This document shows, in pieces, positions 9,557 to 20,700 of a stretch of 64,000 bases of DNA; within the stretch, counting starts at the first letter, position 1, and each line of letters begins with the position of its first letter. Source of the stretch: Yamagishiella unicocca (lineage: Eukaryota; Chlorophyta; Chlorophyceae; Chlamydomonadales; Volvocaceae). A model generated the notes under the pieces. That model was not told the DNA's origin. It saw nothing but the letters and a program-made list of their open reading frames with translations, and ran no database searches. Both the position numbers and the translations under genes were made by a program. The DNA is taken from assembly GCA_003116995.1 (NCBI GenBank), contig BDSL01000001.1, forward strand, positions 3,348,001 through 3,412,000, given 5' to 3'.

Positions 9557-12384
9557 ATGCCAGTCGTTGCGATGCATCCTGTTGAGCCGCCTTCCGTTGA
9601 GGGCCCTAAGGTGAGCGCCAACGTGAGTGGGCCTTGGGACTAAACCTACGCGACTCAGGGATCCCGCTGATACATGTTTGAAATGTTCCTTGCGGCAAAC
9701 GGAAGTGTTTATTAAGTGTCAATGCTGACTTGGAATTTCGCAGGCCCCTTACCCTGTCTCCGAACAGCCGGCGGAGGACTCGCCTTTGTACAAGACCGAT
9801 GAGTTTCGCATGTACTGCTTTAAGGTGCGTTCAAGCGGGAGCGAAGCGATGGATACAGTCTGCGGGTGTCCGAACCGAATTTTGGCTGCGCCTGCAGGTG
9901 CTCCCTTGCAGCAAGCGCTACGTGCATGACTGGACGGTTTGCCCTTTCGCGCATCCTGGAGAGAAGGCCAAGCGAAGGGACCCGCGTGTCTTCACCTACA
10001 CGGGCGTCGCCTGCCCCGATATGAAAAAGGCAAGTTCCCGGCTTCATCTGACGTGGAGTTTGCCTTATCGCCGCACTTTCGGCGCCAGCTGTGTTTCTGC
10101 GAACCTCTTCTATGGGAGTATTGTGCCTTAATAACTTCAATGACGGAATGCTGAACGGAGTCCTGTTTGCCCCTGCCTTGGAACATGCAGTGTCAGCGAG
10201 GTGACGCGTGCCCTTACGCACACAACGTCTTCGAGTATTGGATGCACCCAAGCAGGTTGGTATTAGTGGTTTCCTTGCCCCCGCACTTGTGCTGTTGTCG
10301 TTGTTGACCAATTGTCTGTATATTGCTTCGCGCCTTAGCCGGCGCATCAGTCGATATAGCTGGCGCAGAATTATATAGCTGGCACAGAGATATATAATAT
10401 ATACTATTTGCGTATGCAGGTACCGCACGCAGCTGTGCAATGACGGTATCGGGTGCAAGCGCAAGGTGTGCTTCTTCGCGCATACCCTGGACGAGCTGCG
10501 TGTCTCAAACGTAAAACTTCTGCCGTCAGACATCGCAGCCGGAGCCGATGCCGGCAGCTTTGATCTTGATCCGTTCCGCGCATCAAGGTCGGAGTCCAGC
10601 CGCAGCACTTCCAAGCCAGCGGCCTCTGGCCCTTCGGGAACGGCCGCTTCTGGCAACGAGGCGCTTGTTGAGGCGCTCCGGGCGCAGCAACAGCAGCAGC
10701 AGCAGGCCAAAAAGGCGGCAGCCGTGCTGCAGCGGACGGCATCCCGTGGGCTTGCGGCGGAGTTGCAGCAACTGCAGGTTAGTGTCTGTCGGTACTCAGC
10801 TGCTCTTTGAAGCGCTGGCCATGTCATGAATACGATCCCTGGATAGTTAGTGGTCCTGCTGTGTATATATGACAAATGTAAACCGGCTGCGAGAACTGGC
10901 CTGAGGTTTATGCTGTATTGTTCTTGCCTGCGCTATGCTGACAAATGTAAACCGGCTGCGAGAACTGGCCTGAGGTTTGTGCTGTAATTGTTCTTGCCTG
11001 CGCTATTCACATGCAGGCTCTGCAACAGCTACAAGCGGTGCTGTCGAACACGCCAGGCATGGGTGTTATGCAGCAGCAGATTTCGCAGCAGGTCCCCGTC
11101 GACTCCCTGGTGAGTGCCATGATGGCCCAGATGCGCCTGGGTGGTGCCTCCGGCCAGCAGCCTATGATGAACTCGCTTGGGTCCGGCGCACCGGGCATCC
11201 TGGATGCTGTTGTGCAACAAGCAGTGCAGCAGGTGCTGGCTAACAACGCGGCACAGCAGGCCGCCACGGCTCTGATGCTGTTGCAACAGCAGCAACAGCA
11301 GGCGGCCGCTGTGGCGCAGCATCAGAACCAGCAGAACCAGCAGGCTGTGCAGGCACAAGCATTTTATGAGCACCTGCTGCATCAGCAGCAAAACCAGCAG
11401 GGACCTGGCGGTCCGGGGCAGCAAAACCAGCAGGCTGTTCACGCGGCCATGGCGATGCTGCAGCAGCAGCAGCAGGCGGTGCACCAGCAGCAGCAGGCGG
11501 CGCACCAGCAGCAGCAGGCCCAGGCTCATAACATGGTGCCCATGCACTTTGGTGGCCCTGGTGCAGCTGGCCCTATGTCCATGCCGCTGGCCCGCATGGG
11601 CTCAGGCATGGAGCAGCTGCACCCTGCCCATATGGTGCAGCCGCACCAGATGGGCCCCACCGCCCAACATGGGCATTCGTCCCTGCCGGGCTCTGTTAGG
11701 TCCTCAGCGACTGGCATGGCAATCAACGGTGCGATGAGCTTGCCTAACCCGAACGCGGGGCCTTCCCCAACCGGCGATGGCGGCATGGCGAATGCGACAC
11801 CATCTTCACCGCGCTCGCTCTCTGCAACGTCAACTTCCGGCTCACCGCCAATTGAGACGCCCCTGTCTTCGGCTCTGTCGAACCACATGGCCGCTGCCGC
11901 TGCTATGAGCGCAGCTGCCACAGCAGCCAGCTACTACAGCCAGGAGGCGAGCCGCAGCAGCTTTGAGAGCTACCGCAGCAGTGAGATCGAGCTCGGCATG
12001 CAGCTGGCGTCGGGCCATCATTCCAGCGGCCCCAGCAGTGGCGGCGCGACGCGCACATCGTTGGACATGCTACAACAGTCTGCGCATCAGCAGCACCACC
12101 ACGCCAAGTTCTCGTCCGACGTGATGGGCATGGGGTCCGCACCGTTGCCCTGCAGTCCGCCGGCACCATCCGCTCAGGACGAGATCCTGATGCGCCACGA
12201 GGCGCGCCATCGCCACCTGCTGATGGCTGCGGCTGTACAGGCGGCTAATGGCAGCAACAACGGCGTGTCCATGGGCGGCCCGCCTGGTGCACCCATGCGC
12301 GCCCCGGACCTGTTCGTGGATCAAGTCGCCATGGCCGCCTTCGCCGCGGGGCAGCACTGCCCTGCCCCGCCGTACGGCATTTAA
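9557..12384 (+). CDS. Plant-type tandem CCCH zinc-finger protein (RR-TZF) with Gln-rich tail
   Basis: Six exons: 9557-9610, 9744-9824, 9898-10029, 10191-10255, 10420-10777 and 11017-12384, encoding 685 aa. Residues 40-90 form the arginine-rich lead-in with [20 protein letters not shown]. Two CCCH fingers follow: C-x5-C-x5-C-x3-H across the exon 3/4 junction, then a canonical C-x5-C-x4-C-x3-H ending [11 protein letters not shown]. This order is diagnostic of plant RR-TZF proteins, which bind AU-rich mRNA and act in RNA decay and stress granules. Residues 231-685 are a long Gln/Ala/Met/Ser-rich, presumably disordered tail. The exon 3 donor is GC (AAG|GCAAGT), not GT. The first finger has two residues fewer between Cys1 and Cys2 than the plant C-x7/8-C spacing. 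The last intron carries a tandem duplication and three UGUAA motifs. Confidence 0.85.
10871..11006 (+). repeat. Tandem duplication (about 69 bp x 2) next to a 3' splice site
   Basis: Two nearly identical copies begin GACAAATGTAAACCGGCTGC at 10871 and 10940. They end about 10 bp before the acceptor of the last intron of the CCCH gene. Each carries a TGTAA (10877, 10946), and a third lies at 10983. Confidence 0.9.
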
Positions 12385-14154
12385 GAGACTCGTTGCAACT
12401 GCAGGAGCAGCTGGTCAGGGTAGCTCTTGAGCCTGTCGTCTGAATATTGGCAGGCGGCAGAGCTGAGTGTGGAAAGACCAGAGTATAATGACGCCTTCGC
12501 AACAATACTGCGGCGCGGTATGTGATTTTTGGGTCGCGAATGATAATATGGACCGCACTTCTGGTTTCATAAGTTGGCAACAACGGTTGGCAGGGATTTG
12601 CAATATGCTGAATATGAAGTTGAGACTCCGCTTACTGAGCTAAGCTGCCGAAACGAGCAACGCACATGGCATGCTTCATCACAAGCCGATCTTATCACGG
12701 CAGTCGGTTGTTTTACTTGTTGTGGCTGCTTACTAACAGCGTGGAGGGTTTGTGGAAGTAAGTAACCACAGCATACGGCTTGTTGGTTGCCGTTGGTTGC
12801 GCTGGTGGCCGTTAGTACTTAGCGTGCTCGATTTTGCGCGATGGAGCTCCAGGAGATACAAGACGACGAAAATCTTTGGCAAAGGCATTTTTTTTCTCGT
12901 TTTGCAAGATTGCAAGGTGCTCGGGAATGCATCAATTGTGCGGTGGCGGTAAGCCAAAAGGGGGCATGCTGCTTCACAGCTGCTTCCCCGTTACAAGTGT
13001 GTTCCTGTCTGCTCCGTGTGTACCCAGGTGGCTCCTATACAGGACCAACCGCCCTTATGTGGCTCCGGCCGTCGCTTGGGATTTTCCAGGTACACCAAGC
13101 GGCGTCGCCGTGGAGTCGTTGATCTGCAGTTGTGTTCCATCCCCACCGTACCTAGTGCTTCGTCTGTTTCCAGACGCTTTGCGTTCCCGTGCCGCATGCT
13201 ACTTGGAAAGCCATGCTCGCACGTCACTGCATTGCTGAGCAATCATTTTTGCTTCAGAAATGTTTTGGCGGTGTTAATGCTGCTGTTCTTGGAATGTGCG
13301 GAGGGGGAGCTGCGGGTGTAGGGGCCTTCGTGCATCAGGATCAATTTCGCGGTGGCGATGGTTTATGACTCATGCGATCGGGTTCTGCTTTTCTGTAGTC
13401 CCGTGGATTTTTTTCCAACCTTTCTTTCGGAAGATGGACGCTGCGCCCGGCACAGGGCCTGCCAGGGAAGTCGTGACGTTTATTCGTTCTGGGCGTGTTG
13501 TTTATTTGTGTGTGAGGCGCACTTTTTTCGCCCTGCTCGCCGTGCGACAGTTTTGGTGCGGCGCCCAAAAGTTTTGGTGCATCTGGCGGCCCTGAGTTGA
13601 TGCTGAGCCCTAAAATCTTTTACATCTGGCGTAGAGCATGTGTTTCCTGAATGGAGGTTTGCGGTTCAGAGTTTGGCACGCCATATCATGATGCTGTCAA
13701 AGGCATCATACATGCCACGCATGCCGCTGCATGTGGACATGATTGCGCCGCTCAACCCATGGATGGGGCGTGTCCACCGGCCTGCAAACGGACCTCGTAA
13801 TTGTCTTATGGAAACTGAACCTGGTTTTTTCTGTGAGCGTACGTGAGCGTCGCGTGTTGAGGCTGGAATCGATTGGTGTGGAGTTCCACCCCCTTATATG
13901 TCCTGTACGGCCGTTAATGTCTAATGTGGGCCGCCGTGATTGCGTGCGGAGCCGCATCCGACGCTCTCGGTGGTCCTGGTGCACGTGATGACTGGTGTTG
14001 GCATAAAAACGGTGCGGTGCAGGCCGTGAGGACCCCGTGAAATTAAGAAGAACGAGTTGTTGAGGTGAGATCGAAATATCCGAGAGACCTGTATCAACAC
14101 GTGTGATTGCTTTGCATTTGTGCAACGTGTTCTGGGCCGCACTCAATTGTGTAA
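12385..14154 (+). other. Probable long 3'UTR of the CCCH gene
   Basis: No convincing coding sequence occurs here. The first + strand TGTAA after the stop lies at 14150-14154, so a 1.77-kb 3'UTR is the simplest reading. The stretch is less GC-rich than the exons and has T-rich runs near 12890 and 13410. From 14155 to 14752 I see nothing except the presumed promoter and 5'UTR of the next gene. Confidence 0.35.
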
Positions 14155-14752
14155 ATTGCGTCATCCTGCATTTCGACGCTCCGCTATGCCTGTCCAAGTT
14201 ATGGCCGTCCGAAATCCAAAACCTGTAGCGTGAGGCCAGCGTCGGACTTGGACTGAGCGTTCTGCTCGTCTTGTCAACGGTGCACAACACGTTTTTAAGG
14301 CCAGCACGCCTATCGACGGGGAACAGATGCATAAGCGCAACCGCCCTCATCCCCAACCTGCCCGCAGCATGTGCATTATATTACAACGGTGGGTTCTGTC
14401 CACAAGTCGCCGCAAGGTCCTGCTCGCCGGGTGGCCGCATCGTACTGCACGGTATTGCATCCCGTACTCTCTGGGATCAGTAACGGCACCCTTGAGCCAT
14501 CCCTCCTCCTTCCCACGTTGCGTCTCGCTACATATGCTGTCTAGCGCAGCATGGAGCATCGTGGGGATGTATCGATGCATCAGTGCCTTGGCATGCAAAT
14601 GAGAAATGACGTGTAAGCGTCTGTCCCCATCCCATGGAGTCGTACATCCCTTCCGATGTTCGCAGGTATAGAAACTTCGCCAAGGAAATTTGCATTAAAC
14701 GATATGAATAAGAATGACTGAATTTACGTAGTCCAGTTGAAGCAGTCCACAA

Positions 14753-17700
14753 ATGGCTGCACGATTGTATCGCGTAGGAGACCTTGTTTGCGGTGTTCCT
14801 CCCAAGCTTGATTACTGGTGGCCAGCTCAGGTAGCGGATATAAGCCATGTGCCTTCGAGCCGGCAACAGGAGCTCATCCATGAACTTGGGAAGGACGATG
14901 TGCTGCTGCGATATCTTGGTGCCCCAGCCTTTGAATTTTCAATTTGCGAACAAGAAGGTGTTGAAACGATTCTTAGCGAGGATGAACTGCAATACCTCTT
15001 CGTCCCTGCAACCGGGAAGAACCGCAAGGTGCGTTATTCACTACTGGTACAAGCACACCAGTCTCTGGCCTTCTACCTTCTTCTATATATATGCTAGGAT
15101 ACCGCAGTCTCTGCCAAAGATGCGCAGATAGACGCTTTTGTTGCACCGCGGCGCACCGCACGCGCCGCACATATACTTGTATGCGATTGAAGCGATTATC
15201 GCTCTTGCACTGGCTCATACGTTCGGGTGTATTGAGATAACTACTGTCATACTGTGCTACCTTCTTCGCTAGTTTTGACCGGCGGCTTCGCCAGGACGCA
15301 CACCACACGGCTCCCAACCCTCCTGCCTAACACACGATCTTGAAACCACGGCCCCTCCCAAACTGGAAAACTCGCAGCACGCCATGCGAGCTATCGATGA
15401 GATGCGGCTTTTGCTGCAACGGCGTCAGGCCAGGCAGGAGCCACGCACCCACCTTGCCCTAAACACAGCACCACGGGGGCAGCATGCTCCGGGGACGGCG
15501 CGTGTACCTATCGACTTAACTGACCCAGAAACATGGCCGACGGACATGCGTGATCACGCTTTGCTTCCACCGCCTTCGCCAGCCACCGCCGCTGAATGTA
15601 TCAGAACATCGGTTATCAGTGCGCATAAGGCCTTGCTAGCGGCCGCGCGGGACGCAAGGAGCGTGATGCAGGTAAGCAAGCGCATCTGCCGTCGATAAGG
15701 CCCTGCGTGAATGGTTGGGGACATGGGGATTGGTTCCCGGTGCTATACTGGGTAAGAATTTTTGAGCCGTTACGAGCGTGGTAGTGACTCGCTTGGCCTT
15801 GGCACAAGTCATTGCTTCGTTTAGCGTAATTGTTGTCAGCTTTGGTATCCACATCTCAAAACCCACAACTAGCCCGGTTAGATTGCTGCGTGTGGGTCTT
15901 TAAGGTTTGGATGCTCATGAGCGCCCCCGGATGCGCCGTGCTTGCAACACCGAATAGGATGCGGCCTGGGCGAAGCTGGTATCCAGTCGATCTATACACC
16001 GGGCTGGGCAGCTTCGGGAGCGCCTTCAGGCTGGCATCACTTGCAGCGAGGGCGGCGCCATGGCTGCTGCCGGCACTGGCGAGGCGGGACCGAGGGTGAC
16101 GGCTTCTGGAGGCGGCACTAGCGCTGGCGTCGTCGGTGCCGGCCACGCTCCGTCAGCCGCCGGCGCGGTGGAGGGGGCGGGAAGCGACCGGGGTGGCGGT
16201 GCGGGCTCGGCCCATCGAAAGCGCAGCGAAACGGCAGCGGGAAAAGCACGCAGGGCCGGTGCACCTCCCCTCGCTCCTAGCGCGCCCAAAACCGCAGGGA
16301 CAGCAGCAGCAGCAGCGGGGACGGCAGAGCCTCCAGCCAAGCGGCGTCGCGTTGATAAGCGTTCCTCGGTTGTTGCTGCGGGCGCAGATCAGGCCGCCGC
16401 CGCCACCGGTAGCGGTCGGCGCTCTCCCAGTGGGATGAGTGATCGCCTTCAATCGGTTTCAGTTGGGTGCCGTACTACCTCACACGCTGCCTCTCCGCCG
16501 CCGGGGCCGGCTGAAGCGGTGAAGGCTGTGGCAGCGCCAGCTGCTGCCCAAGTTCCCGCCCTTTCTGTGGAAGTTGCGAGTCTGGAGTCTGGTGATGAGG
16601 ATGACGTCACCGACAGCGACGACGACGTCATCATCACGAAGCTCGTCACCGTCGCCAGTCGGGCCAGCGGCCAGGCCAGCGAGGCAGGGGAGGACGACGG
16701 AGATCGCGACGGCGAAGCAGGGGAAGGAGATGGCGCCCAGCAGGATGAGGTAATGGTGGACGAGGATGCGCGGGCCTCTGCGCTGCCACGGAAAGCGCAG
16801 GCGGCTGGCGTACGGGGTGCTGCAGCTATGGAGGGCGTTGAGCCCAGCACCGCCGCTGTTGCGGGTAGGGCCGCTGACGGTGATCGTGGCGAGGCGCCGC
16901 AGCTCGACGGCGCTGAACCTGGCAGCGCTGAACCTGCGCCAGCTGGGGCGCCGCCTGGTGGGGCTGGGGGGCTGGATGGGCCGAGTATTTACCTGAAGAC
17001 AGAGGATCAGCCAGGTGATCGTGGCGTGACGGCGACGACGGGTCCTTCCTTGGGTGCCCCCAAAGCCCTGACGCCCGCGGAAGCAGCTGAGGTAGCGCCG
17101 GTCGTACCGCCAGCAGTAGCGTCAGTAGTAGCAGTAGCACCAGTAGCAGTAGCACGAGCAACAGAACCAGGAGTAGAACCAGGAGCAGCAGTACCACCAG
17201 CGCCATCAGGGGCACAAGCACCAGCAGGAGAAGGGGACGCAAGGAGCAGCGAGCTGGCGCTGATTACCGGGGCGGGCAGCGGCGTAAGCGTGGATGCATC
17301 GACGGTGCGCGACGCAATGGAGCCAGCGCCTGAGGCGGACAGCGATTCAGGGGCTAATAAGCTGGGGCCTGGGCCCCACGCATCGTCTCAGGCCCGCACT
17401 GTCGGCGGCAGCCTGCTGCGCAAGCGGTGGCTCACGCCACAGCTGCCATTGCGCCAGGCGCCGCCGGGCGAAGCGGCCGGCTCAGCGCCCGCCACGGGTT
17501 CTGACGAGGGGGCAAAGACGGAGGCAGTGGCGGGGTCCGCCGTGGGTGCTGACGACGGGGCCAAGGTGCAGGCAGCGGGGGGGCCCGCGGCTGCAGAGGA
17601 TACAGCTTCCGCAGGCACAGCAGCAGGGGCAGGGACTGCTACCACGGCAACAACAATTCCTGGCGCAGCAGCCACCAGCGGTCAGCCACCACCTGCAGCT

Positions 17701-20700
17701 GTAGCAGGCGCCCCTCCCGCGGCCCCCGGAGGAGCTGACGGGGCCAGGGTATCCGACGGCACTGAGCCGACCCTAACTGCTGAACCAGCACCAGCAGTAG
17801 CGGCCTCTGATACTGCCGCTGCAACTGGTGCCTGTGATGCCGCGGCCCCTGCTGCTGTTACTGCTGCTGCCACGACTGCTAACACCGCAACTGCTGCAAC
17901 CGGAGCGTGCCCGCAGTGGCTGGCCGTCCCAGGGCTGCTGGCCAGCCTGACCACCTACTGCGGTGGAGAGCTGCCCGCAGCGGCAGCGCTGCCAGCGGGC
18001 GCCGTACGGTTTCTACGGCAGTTGGCCCGGGACCCGGTGACCATCGCTATCCAGGCCTCCACGGCGCGCACTGATGTGGCCAGGCGCGCGGCGCTGCTGC
18101 GGTGAGTTACATGGAGGGGCGCTGGGAGGGAGTTGGGAAGACGCATTGGGCCGTGTAGCATGGGCGGGGGCGCGGGATCGAGCTCGGCCTGGTCTCCAGA
18201 GAAGGGCCTTACGTAGCAGGAGCGATGTTGTGGGTGGGTGTGGAAGTTATGGAGTCTCCACTGATGCTGCGGGGTGTTGACAGGCGGCTTTGCGTGCGCG
18301 TCGGCGGGACTGCCGCTGTCCCGCTGTGGCATGTCCGTCCATTTCCGGCAGCGCCAACACCTCTCGGCCTTTGACTGCATGCAGGGCTCGCGAACTGTGC
18401 TTCTCTTGCAGCCACCTGGCGAAGCGCGGCGCGCTGGGGCCCCGTTGCGTCAAGACACTGGAGATTGCGGGCTCGTGGGAGCCACCAGTGAAGGACGACG
18501 CGGTAGGGGAGCCGCCTTTGAACCAGCAACAACAAAAACAGCAACAGCAGCAGCAGAAAAAGGAGAGGGAAAAGGAAAAGGCCGGGCGAGCGGCTGGGGA
18601 TTCGGGATGCAGGAAGGCAGAGGAGGCTCAGAGTGTTGCCGGAGGGAAGCCTGGCGACGCAGGCCCGAGGGCCCCAGCCGCCGACGGCCCCGCGCGGCCC
18701 AGCTCGTCGGCCGGCGGCGGGAAGGCCGTCACGGCCCCGAAGTCGGTTCCAATCATGAAACCAGTGACCCTTGATGATGAGCTGGACCTGCTCGCACTGG
18801 AGTACCCTCTGCGGCCCATCATTGACATGTCGGCACGCCGCAGTGGCTCTGGGGGCGGCGCCGGCGCAGTCGGCAACAGCGGCGCCGGCATCGCACAGCC
18901 GACACGCCCAGGAAGCGCTGGGGCCTCCTCTGCTGCGACTGGCGGACGCCTCACCACCGCCGGCAGCGGTGGCGGCCTGCACCTCTCATCCCTGGTCGGT
19001 TTCAAATCAGTCACAGCCAATCGGAAGCCGGTTGGCGCGGCCCCCACCACCACCGCACCCTCCGCGCCGACCGCACGGCTTCCGCCGGCACTGAAGCCGG
19101 TGGGGTCTGGATCGGGTCTGGGAGCGGGCGCTGGTGCTGGGGCGAGGCCATCGCAGCCGCCCCAGCCGCCGCAGCCCGCTGCCCAGCCCGCTGGCAACCG
19201 GCTAGTCCTCTGGTTCGGAAAGGTAGGCTGGGGGTTGGGGCTGTGATCGGGATACGCAACTTACGGGGCCGGGCGGGTGTTATAGCTGTGGTAGGAACAG
19301 AAGGACGAGGCGGATGGCTTGGCTGGGCGGAGGCCGCCACGTCGCCCTGGTGGCTTCGGCCACCTGCGCAACCTGGCCGCGCGCCGTGTCCTGCCGCTGC
19401 GCAGTCCGTTGCGCGAATGAGGATCCGGATCCATTTCCATGTGCTATTTAACGCCGGCACCCCGGCACGGCGCTGCGATGCGACCATGGGTCCGCTGCGC
19501 CTGCACTGCCCCGCAGGGCGTCCCGATGCCCACCGAGAGCACCATGGAGAAAGTAGTGGAGACCGTGGTGAAGGACCTCACTAAGCGGTGAGCTGAGGGT
19601 CGTGTGCTTGGGGAGATGGCTGGGCCGCCGCAGCGAGGGAAATTAGCGGCACAGGATCGTGTAGTGAGCATCTCGTCGTCATCGTCCCTGGTGGTCGCTG
19701 CTGAAGCAGCAGGCAATCGTCGCTTGTAGTGGGGTGAGAATGGTGGTGCGCGGTGTGGGCGAGCAGCAACCTCAGCGGCGCGGCTGGGTCGCAACACATT
19801 GAACATGCGTCCATGAAGCCCTGGGCCAGCCCGTAACTCCTGCCCGCAAGCACGGCACGCGCCACGCATGCGATCCATTGGATCCTCGCTTCAGGTTTGA
19901 GTATTGTATTTCGTATCATGGCAAAGCCGATCGTGGGCAAAGGGCTCCATAGCCGGAGGATTCCTCCGCGCTGATGCTAATTCCTGTTCGAACGCCCTGC
20001 ACTTCACCCCACGTCCCCTTCGCAGGCCACAGATACAAATGGAGTATGCGCCCAACCGGCGCTGCGCCTCCATTATCTTTCCCCAGGAGGGGGATGCGCA
20101 ACGGCTGGAGGCGATGCTGCGCTTCAACGGCTGCGCGCTGCTCAAGGTAACGCAATGGAAACAAACCCAACCTTAGACTGCCCTTTCAAGAGGCAGCCAC
20201 AGCTGAAGGACATTGCGTGTGCCTGTCTATCTACAAATGCCGGGGTGCGACCCGGGATGCGAGGAAGGCCACCCCTCTGTGACTGCGGCGCCTTGGAGGG
20301 CGCCTTCGAGAAGTCTTCCAGAGGAGTCATCAGACCTTGACGACCCCCGACCGTGCCGGTTCTTCCCTGATTCAGGTTCCGTCGATGCAGAACATCCAGG
20401 TGGGTGGGTGGCGCACGGCAGTGCGACGGAGGTGCCGTGGAGGCCTCGCGGGGAACTGCGCACTGCTCAGTGGAAGCCGCTGGTCGTAGCGCACCACATT
20501 CCCGAGGCCCACTCCCCCTCTCGCCAGCTAACAGCCACAGCTACGCCATCACACACCGCGCTCGTGCTGCCGTCCGACCCGCCCGTCGGGCCCGGTTCAC
20601 TTTCCGCGGAGTGTCAGGGCTCAGGCGGTAAACGAATACACGCACTCACACGCACACACACCGTGCACGATTGAATACAGGTGATGACGACGCAGCCAGA

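Noticed and set aside
9820..10875. 351-codon minus-strand frame
   Set aside because: It is antisense to the zinc-finger exons and spans their introns; its composition is not protein-like.
12834..13600. Several 75-130 codon frames on both strands
   Set aside because: They overlap, are rich in Cys/Arg/Ser typical of untranslated GC-rich sequence, and lie in the presumed long 3'UTR.
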